Shown in pieces: positions 11,015 to 23,500 of a stretch of DNA of 64,000 bases. The DNA lies in NCBI GenBank assembly GCA_963920635.1, contig OY987298.1, positions 117,480,035 to 117,544,034 on the forward strand, read 5' to 3'. The notes beneath the pieces are model-generated. The model had not been told where the DNA came from and made no database searches. It saw only the letters and a program-made list of their open reading frames with translations. Position 1 is the stretch's first letter. Every line of letters starts with the position of its first letter. Position numbers and translations under genes: made by a program. Source of the DNA: Pseudeuparius sepicola. Its lineage: Eukaryota; Arthropoda; Insecta; Coleoptera; Anthribidae.

Positions 11015-11468
11015 TTAACATCTGTAAGGGACTGGGAAGATTCGTTCGAAAATTCTGAAATTAGATCTTATAATAACAGGTTGAGGTGGAAGAGGATTGT
11101 TTGGTAGTTTTTCTTTGTAGAACTGAACCCTTATAGGCGCTTTAAGGAAGACTTTTTTCATGTTGAAAATTAAACTATTTTCAAGCGGAAAATGTTTCCT
11201 AATTTCATCAGCAACCCTATTTAAAGCATGAGCAAGGCATGTTACATGTATCTTCGGATAAAAGATTTTCAAATGTTGCCCGGCTCTTACCATGTAGGTC
11301 TCGGTTAAAGATGTCTTTTTCATTTGGCTCCTTATTTTTGGACATTGGTTGGAAACATTGCGTTAATGTCGGTTGTGGTACATCTCCAGATTTCATCTTA
11401 CTCAATTTGGCAACATGAGTAGAAGTTTTCACATGTTGGTCTACTTGGAATTTTTTCTCGCATGGAAT
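11015..11468 (-). pseudogene. hAT transposase remnant, second exon
   Basis: After a CGCAG acceptor (minus strand), IPCEKKFQVDQHVKTSTHVA completes the N-terminal BED-like finger, followed by [12 protein letters not shown] second frame (from 11323) reads [20 protein letters not shown] then [17 protein letters not shown] and PPQPV, conserved in this CGGBP1-like hAT branch. A frameshift separates the two parts and the C-terminal domain is missing, so it is dead. Confidence 0.8.
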
Positions 11469-11669
11469 CTGCGATGAAAGAAAAATTGAATTATTAAACT
11501 GAATATCAGTAGATACGTAGGTAGGAACTTCGATAGAAATATTAAACGAAAGTGTCGTGATTCCTGAGTGTCCCAATGGTGCGAAATCGGTTGATATAAA
11601 TAATATGTGTTTTTTTTCTAGATAAAAAATATAGATAGACAAACGAATAAAAAATATATGGGGTTCCAT

Positions 11670-13523
11670 CCCAAGTAACAATTTTCTGTTTTATAAAAGC
11701 TGTAAGAACGTTTATAGAGCATAACCTTATAAAACATCTGAAGTGCGATAAACGTTTTTACAGCGTTCTTAGAGCTCTTATAGAGCTAAAATGGGCACAA
11801 ATTTATACAACGTTTTCGCTCTATAATCAGTTCTATAAAAGCTACAAACACATTTATATAACCATTTTATAGACGTTTACAGAGGCTTTACACAGCAGAA
11901 ATAAATGTTGTACCATACAACCTGTGTAAATTATCATGAAAGCTCTTTGACTCTTTAAGCGTTTTTGAAAAAACGGTTTTGCTGTGCTTTACTACGTTAA
12001 AAAGACTATTAGACTATTCAATACCATACATGCACCTCTTAAGCTGCTTTTTGTAATGTTGATGAAATAAGGACGACGCAATAAGAATGGCGGAGTATTG
12101 TGCCAACGAATAATTAATTTTACTTATGGCATAGTGGGGTGACATAATTTTTAGTGCAAATTAAGATTTATTGTGAAATGCATACTATTTACATGGTGAA
12201 ATATTTAAGGGCCTCTTCTAAACATCGATTTCGATAATTTTTTTTATTAAAAATTAAAATAAATGTTTTACTTTTAATTAAAAATATCTGTTATTATTGC
12301 TTCGGATGTAATTTTAAACACAAAATAAACATCGTCAACTAATACAGTATTATTTTTTTGTTATAAAATGCATTTTTACATTTTATGAAAAGGAGACGCT
12401 GATCCAACGTAAGCTAACCACACCAAACATGGCGTAAATTCTTATAAAAGAGTTTAGTCACACAGACAGCATTTATATGATCTTTCAGTTGATCTTGCGA
12501 TGCTTATATAAAACAGGCAACTAGACGTATTTTAAACATTTAATTTAACATTGAGCGTGATAATAAGTATTTTTTTTAAATCTTGCACACAATGAAAAAA
12601 CTTTTACATGATAAAATTTCATTTTCTATGTATGTACCTATCAGTTATCTATGCTATATAGACAACATATATTTTTATTTTATTTTAGGATGTATAAGAT
12701 AGTTCAGATGTTCACGTAACTCTATTTTCTCTGTTTCATTGAACGTTGAAGACTTTTGGTGAAAATTACAATCATCAGCAGCATATACAACACAGCTGAA
12801 AGAGTTGTCGGTTTTTGATTTTAAATCTTCTTTGGTGGAAGTGATTTTATCATTAGCATTACTGGCAATGCTATTATAGGTATTTATTATCCGAATAAAT
12901 ATTTTGCTGAATTAAATGATAATTCTTCTTTAATTTTCTACGAAATGCACCCATTTTCCCTTGAAAACGACATCATACACACGCTTTAATGTAGTTTTTA
13001 GGTTAGGTGTTGAGAGCACACCTAAACCGTTCTGTAATGATTGCAATGCGCGCTTTTTGGTATTTATGCTTGCTTCAATGCTGTTAATTTAAGTACTTCT
13101 ATAAAATAGTTTTTTAAAAGCATCTTTGGAAGTAAAAATATATTTTAAGGAACTGAACTGTGATTTGCCAAACTCTTACAAAGCTGATTTATAGAGTGCT
13201 TAATTATGTTCTTATAAAACAGTTATATACGCAAAACTAACCGAACCATTTAGTTGTAACCACTAAACAGACGTGTAGCAGTCGTATACGTAGTACTATA
13301 AACGTTTATAGAACAATTAAAAAACTATTTTATAAACGTTCTATAATTTAGCTGAAAGAACGTTCTAAGAACTATATTACAGAACAAATTAGTTGCACAC
13401 AGCAAAATGGTAATACTCGAGACGATAACACAGCAAATTAACTATTTTTAAGCACTTATAAAACGTTAATAAAACTTTTCCGTTCGGTAAGAAAAAATTA
13501 ATACAGCTACTTTGCTACTTGGG
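11670..13523. mobile_element. Unclassified DNA element rich in CTATAAA/TTTATAG words, nested in hAT
   Basis: CCCAAGTAACA at 11670 is mirrored by TGCTACTTGGG ending 13523. The outer 300-450 bp on each side are crowded with short repeats such as ATAAACGTTTATAGA, TTATAAAAC and GTTCTTAGAGC in both orientations, like subterminal transposase-binding repeats. No coding region is seen. The target duplication is unclear (at most AT). Confidence 0.6.
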
Positions 13524-13615
13524 ATAATATAGGTATCCCAAGAAGAAATTAATTTTCGAACGATTTTGTACCATTGGTACACCCTGTATATTGAATATTC
13601 AAAAATTATACTTAC

Positions 13616-13694
13616 AATTTTAACGCACGCAGAACAGTAGACTTTTCCCATATCTATTCTTATTTCTTTTTGACGCACTATTGACTTTGGGCAT
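13616..13694 (-). pseudogene. hAT transposase remnant, first exon
   Basis: Starting at ATG (13694) it reads MPKVNSASKRNK, then in a shifted frame DMGKVYCSACVKI up to a GTAAGT donor at 13615. This is the N-terminal start and first zinc-cysteine pair of the same hAT family, joined by splicing to the exon at 11468. A one-base frameshift breaks it. Confidence 0.7.
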
Positions 13695-14112
13695 TTTACT
13701 TAGTAAAATACAACAACTCCCAACACAAAACAAACACAAATCGAGGCCGACGTGATCACTTCAAAAGCAGAATCAGAAATAAAATGCAGAAATGCATTAT
13801 CCTTCGTATGTAAATATTTACCTATCTATAATTTATTCTGTCTTTTTCAATAATTGTACTTTATTAAATAGGTATAAATACCTACTTTATTCGTTATCAA
13901 TCACCAGGATTAGTGCCCATGAAATTATAATTTACCTACATTATTTTGGGAAAACCAGGTACCTACCTAGACACCGACCCCTGTTCCCAAAAATGAATGA
14001 AACGCCTGCCAAAGATTTAAATTATCCTAAATTCTTTCAATTATGCACAATATGCCATATTTTAAGGATATATATGCAAATATTTAAAAAAATCCATATT
14101 TGGGTTACTCTA

Positions 14113-14252
14113 CTTATATGTTATCTCCCAGGCATTTTATGTTGCAGTAAAACGCTTCCCTTACTCGTTTCCCCATACGAATCTCCATAAACCATACGAA
14201 CCTCCCATATACGAACCTCCATAAATCCAACCGCCCGTCCTTGTTGCAGGTC
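14113..14252 (+). promoter_or_regulatory. Acceptor region before first Lgr1 coding exon
   Basis: A pyrimidine-rich run ends in TTGTTGCAG at 14249. The short repeats CATACGAACCTCCAT and CATACGAATCTCCAT occur at about 14173-14222. The site implies a noncoding upstream exon, which could not be located. Confidence 0.6.
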
Positions 14253-14557
14253 ATGCGTCACATGGTCGTCCTGACGGCGTTGGTTGTGTGCTGCCCCAGA
14301 CCGTTCGGCGCTTCGACGAAGCCCCCTGGGGCCCCCGAGGGGCCCGCCGCGGCCAGGAAGCCCACGCCGGTGCCCTTCTCTTGCGACACGTTCGTCCAGA
14401 TGGACGACCACGAGGTGCACTGCTTCGGCCGTTTCCCGAACGACGAACTGCCGAAGGGACTGAACAAGTCCCTGAACAAGATCATCGTGACGGACTCGGA
14501 CGTGAAGTACATCAGGAGGAACTCGTTCCAGGAGTACAGGGAGAAGTTGCAAGATGT
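14253..14557 (+). CDS. Lgr1: Lgr1 coding exon 1: signal peptide, N-terminal cap, first LRR
   Basis: The acceptor TTGTTGCAG ends at 14249 and the donor GTAAGT starts at 14558. The first in-frame ATG is at 14253, three bases into the exon; a second ATG at 14262 (residue 4) could also serve. The protein begins with a short basic start and a hydrophobic VVLTALVVCC core, typical of a signal peptide, then a Pro/Ala-rich linker, two cysteines (FSC..VHC) of the cap, and the first repeat with an NKS sequon. The exon is strikingly GC-rich compared with all the others. It ends in phase 2. Confidence 0.93.
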
Positions 14558-17500
14558 GTAAGTGGATGGAAAGGAATGTAGTATGAACTAGTCGGCGATG
14601 AACACGCCCGAACTTTGCGTGCGATTTTGACTGAAGGCATCAACTGCAAATCGCAAGTCGTTTAAATAATAATAATAATAATGGACTTTATTTTTACACT
14701 CGGCGAAGGTCAAACATAGCTGTTTGCTTAATCGAGCATTCATAAGTTACAAATAAATACAAATACAATACTTACAACTACTTTCAACAATTTCAAATTA
14801 AAACTAGTATTGCAGTAAATAGGTATACATATTATGTCTGTAAATAACCACCAAGTCTATGCTGATGATGAAGAAGTCCCATGGGCGTATTTACCCTTCA
14901 AGATAGCGATAGATCTCGGAATTCAAAAGTTTGGGAACTACATATGAAAAAGAGAGTTGAAAGTGGCAGTTTTAGGTTTAGGGACATTCAGCAAATATTT
15001 GAATCGTGTGCTACACGTATGCATGGTAAAACGAAAAGAGAGTTTGAGGCGCAAATATTGCGGACAACTATATTTGAGAAGCTTCTGGGACAAGCAGGCA
15101 GTATGCAGTTTTCGACGACCTTGCATATTTAACCAATGCAGTTCTCTCAGCTTGTGACTTAAATGGTCACGTGCTCTCAAACAAAAAATATAACGTATAA
15201 CGTATACAGGAGTTCTGGATCTTTTGAACTTTTTTCTTGTAAGCCAGATCAAGACATGGGCCATACAAAGTATCTCCATAATTGCAATGGGACTGGACTA
15301 AAGACTCACATAATTTCTTCTTCATTTCTGGTGATATAAAATTGCCACTCTTATATAAGTTACGCAAGGAACAATAAGCTCCTTGCACAGTTTTATTTAC
15401 ATAGCTCCGAAAACGCAGCTGACTATCAAACACCCAAATTCCTCCCCTCTCTGTGGCTGACAATGCGATCATGGGTAATGAAAATATGGAAGTTTCGCTC
15501 TACCCATTCCAATCTTTTTCCAAAAAAAAAATTGCAACTGATTTTGCTGAGTTCAACTGAGACCATTTTTCAGAGCATAATCACCTATTAGTTGTAGCTC
15601 GTGATTAATTTGCTGCATAACCCCTTCGCTATTTGCATCATTAAAACTAGTATAAACTTGAGTGTCATCATGCGACCCGTCAAGTAGCTACTGAAAAAAC
15701 GTATACTGTCGGTTCCAAAGCCATAGTAGTGTAGTTTGGCACAAAAATATTCACAGTATCAAAAGCCTTGCTGAAATCCAACAAGACTAAGGCCGATGTT
15801 TCTCCCCTATCCATAGCTCGCAAGATGTCATCTACTACATTGAGTAGAGTAGTAGTCGTACTGTAGTTCTTTCTGAAGCCAGACTGGTATGGAGGAATCA
15901 AGTGATTTTTATATAAAGAAGATATAAAGAAGTTAAGGATTTGTTTATAAATTATTTTTTCGAATAATTTATAGAAAACACTCCACAGACTCATAGGTCT
16001 CAAGTCACTCATATTCGCTGGATTCGAAATTTTTGGAACGGGAAGAACAAATGCCTTCTTCCAGTCTGTGGGAAATTGAGATTTACTCAGACATTCATTA
16101 TAAATATGAGTTAGAAATGTTATTATCAGTGGGCAACACAGTCTAACCAACTCTATTGTCACTGAATCTGAAATGGGTTTGGAATTTTTCTTCTTCTAGA
16201 TAATTCGCGTTATCACACACTGACTAAAAGCTGTGAGCGAAGGAAAGCGTTCATATACTATACCTAACACCTCACAAATTACAAAGCAATTGATGATTTT
16301 TAATATTTGTCATGGTAGCTGTTATTTCATAAACAACATTCATTTGTTTTACAAATGCCATCAAGATTATGTCCAATTGAAATTTTGCTAGTAAACAGTT
16401 TTGTTTGTGTTCTTCTGAGGAAAAAATATCTTTCCCGCATTCAGAAAACTTTTGAAATTACTTGCGAATGGGACGTTCGATTTTTATTCCATTTTCTCCA
16501 TTGTAATCAGCGGAAAAGTCACTACTAGTTTGACTGTTTTACTGACTTTTCAGCTCTAATAATAACGAAGTTAGCAACAGTGCCGACTTAAGTTTAAAAA
16601 CCTTGTATATAGTTAGCAAAAAAGTAATTATTATGGATTTTTTGTTAGAAAAATTGACTCACTAAAATGTTTGTTACACACTTATAGTTTTGACATATTA
16701 AGAGCTATTTATTCCATATTATGCTAAAAGCCACAAAGAGAGCCAGGAAACAGAGAGTTCATAAATGACACACACCACGATTCTAAATTTAATTTGTTGA
16801 AAAAAATATCTTACTTTAAATAGGAAATGCAGAGTTTTTTGCGAATATACAACAAACGTCAAAAGAAATTTTAACTAATCCTATAATGAAATTTCGAAGA
16901 GAATTGCTAATAAATGGCAAATATGGCTCAAAATATTGCTACAGATATCATTAATTATTCAAAAATTGGCCTTAAGAATCAATAAATTATAAATAAAATT
17001 GAAATTTTTGTTCGGGAACCCGAACCAGTTTTGACGTCATAAGAGTTGTCCGAATTTTGTTGAATGTTTATTTTTGCGCTGTGTGGTGTGAAAAACTCTT
17101 ATCAAAAGCTTGCATTGCCAAATATTCGACAAGGCAAAATATGGAAAAAGAAATAGCAAGATTTACGTTCTTTTTGCACAAATGTAGTTTACTTAAAATT
17201 TAAAGAAACAATTAAAAATTTAAAAACAAATATGAAATTTGTGTAACAAGAAAACGATGACTGCTGTCTTGAAGCTACGCCCAGGGCGTTGAGAGAGAGC
17301 TATGACGACGACAGTCATTTGTTATTTTTTTAAATTATATTGTGCCTTGAAGACTTTCCATTTTTGTTTAAAATCTTATGTATTATGTATGTATGTTATG
17401 TAGCTTATGTACCTAATAAATAGTTATGTATTATGTATGTTCTTTCAACTTAAGTACACTCTGACCTTGGCCATAAATAAATATTACGGATATTTAGTTT

Positions 17501-20500
17501 GAAACTGTTACTTACCCCATACTGATAAATCGACCAAAATCAGTTTAAAATTCAGTCTCCACTTTTTAGTGACAAATTAAATATAAAGGGTTTTTCTAAA
17601 CTGTGTTGCCAACGTAATATTATGCCAGGTAGAAAATGTCATTTTGAAAAAAAAGTTTCCTATAAACCTGGGTCCGAAAGTGCATAATAAGAAAGTTACA
17701 GGATGATAAAAGTACAGTTTGAAGAACATGTTTTTCGCAATAACTTATACTGAAGTTATGAAATTTAAATGAAACTTGGTGCAGTCCTTTAGTCGCTGAA
17801 GTGCGATAACTGCGTGACAAAACAATTTACTTCCATCGCCCCGAGACGAAAGGGTGGGGTGCGGGGTAGCCCAATGGGTTTTATACTCATAACTTTTTTG
17901 AGGTTATCTTTTTGGTCTTGTTCCATAACGATAAAATCACCCATTTGTGTTAAAATTGGCAACCCAAAATTAGAAAAATAAAATTTCAACCTACCCTTCT
18001 GCCAACTGTGTTCTCTAATATGGTTTCATCTAGGAAATCTAACATTTTTTGGCGGGCGGGCATCGATTGTTTTTTAATAACACAACAATTTTGCAAAAAA
18101 AAACTATTATATTATGTATATCCAAACGGTCTGTCGATAGTTTTTTCGTGGTTATTATGATCTTTACAAGCTTTGTTATCATCGGCAAACGATCATCAAT
18201 CAATTACTTTGCTCATTTTTATGCAGTTGGAACTGGTAAAAATATCTTTGTAACTAGCATTGTCTTGGATAAATCAGGTGCCAGTAGATGACATTTGCAC
18301 TACGAAATACGCAATTAACTGACTGATTTTGTCATATCGTTGCTGTTCAACTAGAAGCCAATCTTTTTGTATTTTTAAGTATCTATTTATTAAGTCAGGT
18401 CGGGGTGTTAAATTGATTTTATAGGGAGGTGCTTTTAAAGAATTACAGTCGGTTATAACTGTAAAACGTCTAAAATGTTTAATAGCATTGACGTCTGCCG
18501 AAGTCTGGAGCTCTTAGGGATAGTAAGTAGGTAGCTTGATTCAAGTTCAGTAGTTCGTTTGTTTATTGATTGCGCGTATTGACCATCCGGTGTTACAAAT
18601 GCGGTCTTTTCAATAGTGCCTGGTAAAAGCCAGCAGCCCTGTATCAGAAAGTAAAATAATAGGCCTCATGTAGACTATTAATTAAAAAAATCAAAAAGAA
18701 AAGGAACAACCGTACCACGTTTCAGCTTCAATTATTGTCCTCCAAAAACCGTGCGTGTCTTGGTCAAATTCACCCTCTTCACTTTATATGTGCCCAGCAC
18801 AGTATGTTAATATATGGCCAGACTTTCCACAATAAACATCTTTTGGTGTACCTATCCGCCTATAGTTTTTTACGCAGTATTTTTTGAACGATTAGCTTCA
18901 TTCAAGGGTGTTGCGTCACCATAAGTCCATAAGTCCGTAGCAGGAAATTCTTTCATCCCATGTTTTTCCTAAACATTGGCAGCGAATAAGCTGGTTAGCT
19001 GATTTTCCTTTTAATGCGATTGACAAACTAGTTACTAACGCCATTCTAGATCATTGATAAAATTTTTACAAATTCATCCAATAAACAACAGCAGCCATGC
19101 GAATCTGCCATGTTTGAAATTGGGTTAAAGCTGGACTTGGGAAACCGGCATCATCAATCTATCTGCCGTTCCCACAGGACTTTGTAACTCAATTATTTTA
19201 TTCTATAACACTTCTACCTGACAGTCTGTTACACTTTTCTCTGCCACATTCTAATCAGGATTTATGTCTTCAGCCAGTAAGAGTAATCCCACTTCTGATG
19301 TCGGAAAACGCCGGTTTGATTCCGTTTTGATAACACACCTCGTAATACATCAAATAACACACCACAACCACATGTATCTCAAACAGGCTACTAACGTTAA
19401 TGACTATTACCTAATTTACAATAGGTTTAATTGTAATTATTATTAAAGAACCAGCAGTCCAGAGCCGGAGTACCTATTCTCATAACGACCAACAACTAAT
19501 CAAAGATTGACTCCTCGTTTATCTACCATATCACCCCACCGTCCCCGTTCTGTTTCCTGCCTAACTTGACATTTGCTAAAATCTCAAGGGCGTTCTTTAT
19601 TACTTAGTCTAGACTAAACATAATAACTCACAAAGCATGCAGCCCCTCTTGGTTGTCCCTAGGAGTCGACCCCATCCAGCACCAACAAAACGAATAATAT
19701 GCTATATTCCTTAAAATACCTTAAAATTATGGTGCAATGACATACATTTAAAAGTGACTAATTGGGCTTCCCTAACGACATACAATAAAAAAATATCTAC
19801 TGAAAGCCAGGATTACCCCAATTCCAGTGTCATGACCTTTCCATTCGAAATAAAAAAAGACGAGCACGAGTGCTCAATCGTTTGCGGGAGATATGGACAT
19901 TGGAGTTGTACAGTATATTTCTTTCTAAATGTAATAACTTTTAAATAAAATTAATTCAAGAGTTTGCTTGATTTTGGAGAAAACTTACCTGTGATTGACG
20001 TTCGATTTCATATTCTAACTAAAGTCTATCCAAGTTACAGAGGCAGTGGATCAAAACATTGGCCACCACGTGACCTATTCTCTTATTGGTCACCCCGTCA
20101 TAAAATGTCAAGTGTTTACGCGGCGAGCAGAATGCAGGGCCGGCTCTTCCCTCTGTCGAGTTTCCTGCATATTTTAGATCGGATCGCGAGCAGTATATTC
20201 TGTAAATTTAGTTTGCTACTTAATTTAAGGAAATTTATACCTAAAGATCCACGAAAGGTAAAAACACAATTTTTAGAACTTCTAAAAGAATTAGTTCAGA
20301 ATTACAAGCCACTGGGAATCTCATATTATTCAGAACCTGGTAATCGATCGCAATGCGGTCATGTGACTTTGTTTATATCTACTACCGCTGTAACTTGGAT
20401 AGACTTTAGGATGGATAATAATTACCTATAGCCAATCTTAATTGATGTAAAATATTTTCAAGTGATCACTATCTGTAGGTATGGATAGGAAAATTGATTA

Positions 20501-23500
20501 TCTAAAGCAAATAGGTCGTGGGATATATGGAGCCGAGCAATACATAAAATGAATGAAAGTAAATAATGGGAAAACTGGGAATTTCCGAGATATATTGTTT
20601 TGCTATTAAGCAGGGGATAACAGGCAACAACAAGCTAAATATTGATATTTCAGTAATAAGATACTTTAACCTCAATTAGTTCAGTTTGCTGAGATCGATT
20701 TCTTGATTTGTTTTATATTTTGCAGTTATAATACTTTATACCACATGCACTATTTAGTTATGCATAGAGCTAGCCTGGAAAATCTATATTGTATGAACGG
20801 CAATTCATTTTTAGTCTATGTTTAAATTTTCAAATACACAAATATATTAAAATTCATAGAACTAATTTTGGCACAAATTGGATTTTTAACTTCAAAGACA
20901 AACGAAAAATTTTAAATATTAATAAGTTGTCCTATAGCATATGTGAGCAAAAGCGTATGTCAGGTTTGTCCACTCCTATGGCAAGAAAATTGGTATACCC
21001 TTTCGACATTTTGCCTTGGTAGCTACCTAACCCTAGACAAAATTTGGGAATATTTATTAATGAGAAGCTGAACGTTGGGCAAAAAGTGAGGGTCTTACAT
21101 GTTATTGCATATCACCCTGTAACTCAATATAATAGTCATAGAACACCTATACTGTGGTCTATCTACACCTAGGTATATGAATTAGATGCAATACTTCAAT
21201 CGTCAATATGTTTGAAATGTAAATTTTTTAACGATTGCTAGATTTTTCGTGACCTTGGAGATAGAACTTGCTTCAATATCTTGGCTTTCAAGAATATGCA
21301 AACATTCGCGTGGTATATGAAGTTGTATTTATGTCGCCGCCTATAGATATAACGGCAAATATTTAGGTACTAGAGTGAGTTTCCTTTGCAGAGGTATTTT
21401 CTATAGTAAAGCGTGTTTTAAAACTAAAATCCCAGAACTTTTGTTTTACAATAATAATAATTCTCATCCTCACAATGCTCCAAACTAGGAGTATCCCAGT
21501 ACCCCAGAAGCAACTGAATGCTTGTGCGAGAGAAAGGCGCAATTACTCTTATCTTGTCTTCGCTGCCATTTGCGGCTAGTGCCGACTTTTCCCGATAGAA
21601 CTAGGATATCATTCGCTCAAGTACTACGGAAAATCCTAAAAAAACCGTAGTAATATCAGTGAGCGTAGGACAATTATTAGTAAAGCACACGGATGAAGCT
21701 ATTAGGGAGCAATATCGTGTATTAATATTTTGTCCAGCCCTCTTGGCCATCAGCGGTGTTTTTCTATAAAAACTTGTGCACGCAGTCTGCCCCGACCTCG
21801 ATTAGGAACAAGGTCGATTGAAGGCAGAAAAACATGTAGTCTAAATAGTTAGGAATGATCCGAACATCGCCACCGCGCCCCCCTGACAAGTTTACGTAGG
21901 TATTGCAATTTAATGAATTCGTTGTGTATCAAGTAACTTAATACTTGATTAAGTTTTTACTGAGTATTAAGTAAACAAGTCCTGACATTATGCACCATTA
22001 ACAATAAAAAAACCGATTTTTTTTCTGTTAGGTTGGCATTTGTTCAGGCATTTAATTTTTAATATTTCCTATTTGATACCACAAATGTTGACTTTAGGAT
22101 CATTATCATATCTAAAAGACCCATTTAATTCGGCAACCCTCAGACCAATAATTGATCCTTATTTGGGCTCATAAAGTGGCTGAAAGTTTGTGAAAGTACA
22201 TAATGAAATTTGGTAGAACGGATCTTATATTTCTATGGCCCTATTTTACACCCATAAAATCTCAAATGAAATCTTAATCTTAGTATAATGAAAAATTCAA
22301 TATCGCAAAACAACTTAGGTATATTTGTATAAAAATAATAAATATTGTTGTAGGTTACTAGTTAGTTTTAGGCTCAGACTATTAGTCTGAGGTTTTAGGT
22401 CTGATGATAGCTTTTAATACCTGAAACTTGTAACCTACAACAATATTTACTATTTTTATACAAATATATACCTTAAGTTGTTTTGCCACATTGAATTTTT
22501 CAATATACTAATTTATATGGACAATAACTTTGAGATTCCTAATATAATCTCCATTATTTGTTTGCAATACCTAAGTTGTCTGTTAAATTCTTGATGCTGT
22601 GAACCGATAATAAACATGGAGTATATCTTTGGATGTAATGGTCGTCTTCTCAATACTTAATACTTACCTAAATTGAATGTGTGAATAAAGTGAATGAGTG
22701 GAAGTCTTTTGAGTTAGTTACATTCCTTCAAAGAATAGAATTTTTTAAAACCATATTAAAAGGTTGAAGACTTATTCATCCATCGGACAGAATATTCTTT
22801 CTTGCTACTTATCAATTTTTCAAAGCAATAAATTCCATGTTTTTATAATAATAATCCTCACTCTCGCAATACCTATCTCTATTAGGTACTATTAATTCAG
22901 CTTCATTGCCATTTGCGAGGAAGGCCAAATGTTTCCCTCCCGATAGAAATAAGGAAACGTACCATTTGTTCAAGGACAGCGTGATCCAAATACTATTTCA
23001 CCCCCACTAACTTGTTTATTTTTCGGGTTAAAGAATAAATGTAGAGATAAGTTTTAGTATTTTTGCTGGGCTTTTCCATGGTCTTGTTGAAATTGATACA
23101 GGGTATTCTGTAAAGCTGGACAAACCAAACTTATGTTTTGTAATGGAACTTCCTGTATATTACTGAATTTTTGGAATCTACGCTTTATCCAGATTCCATG
23201 TGTTATACAGGGTGGTTTAACTTTTACCTACATAACTTCCAGAATCGATAGAAAATGTCAAAATAAGTAGATTTTTTTTCATATAAACATGACGTAGCGA
23301 AATCCTAACGGTTTTCTTTATACAAGGCGCCAAATTTCAGACTTAATTTTTTTTTTCAATTTTAAAAATTAGCGTAATACGAATCCGAAATTTTTTATAA
23401 AATTTCTAATTGGCATAAGATCTAGTTATAACCATGGAAATAAATTAGTTTTGGCAGTCAACCGGTCACGTTCATGACTGGTCAATTACCGGTCTTTTAC

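Larger units (their letters stand above)
10274..14112 (-). mobile_element. hAT transposon with 8-bp target duplication, just upstream of Lgr1 exon 1
   Basis: TGGAGTAACCCAAATATG at 10274 is mirrored by CATATTTGGGTTACTCTA ending 14112, and CTTATATG is duplicated on both sides (10266-10273, 14113-14120). It encodes a two-exon hAT transposase remnant on the minus strand and contains a second element (11670-13523) within the transposase intron. Words like AAATATGCAA are repeated just inside both ends. Its right end is 140 bp from the Lgr1 start codon. Confidence 0.9.
14665..16200 (-). mobile_element. 5'-truncated LINE (CR1/Jockey-like) on minus strand
   Basis: The 3' end is marked by an (ATT)n tail at 14668-14682, next to AATGGACTTTATTTTTACAC. 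Going upstream on the minus strand come reverse-transcriptase fragments up to about 16190. It lies about 110 bp downstream of Lgr1 exon 1, inside intron 1, antisense to the gene. Confidence 0.8.

Noticed and set aside
14121..14552. 143-codon minus-strand open frame opposite Lgr1 exon 1
   Set aside because: It is the shadow of a GC-rich plus-strand exon; the plus strand gives a signal peptide, LRR and correct splice phases.
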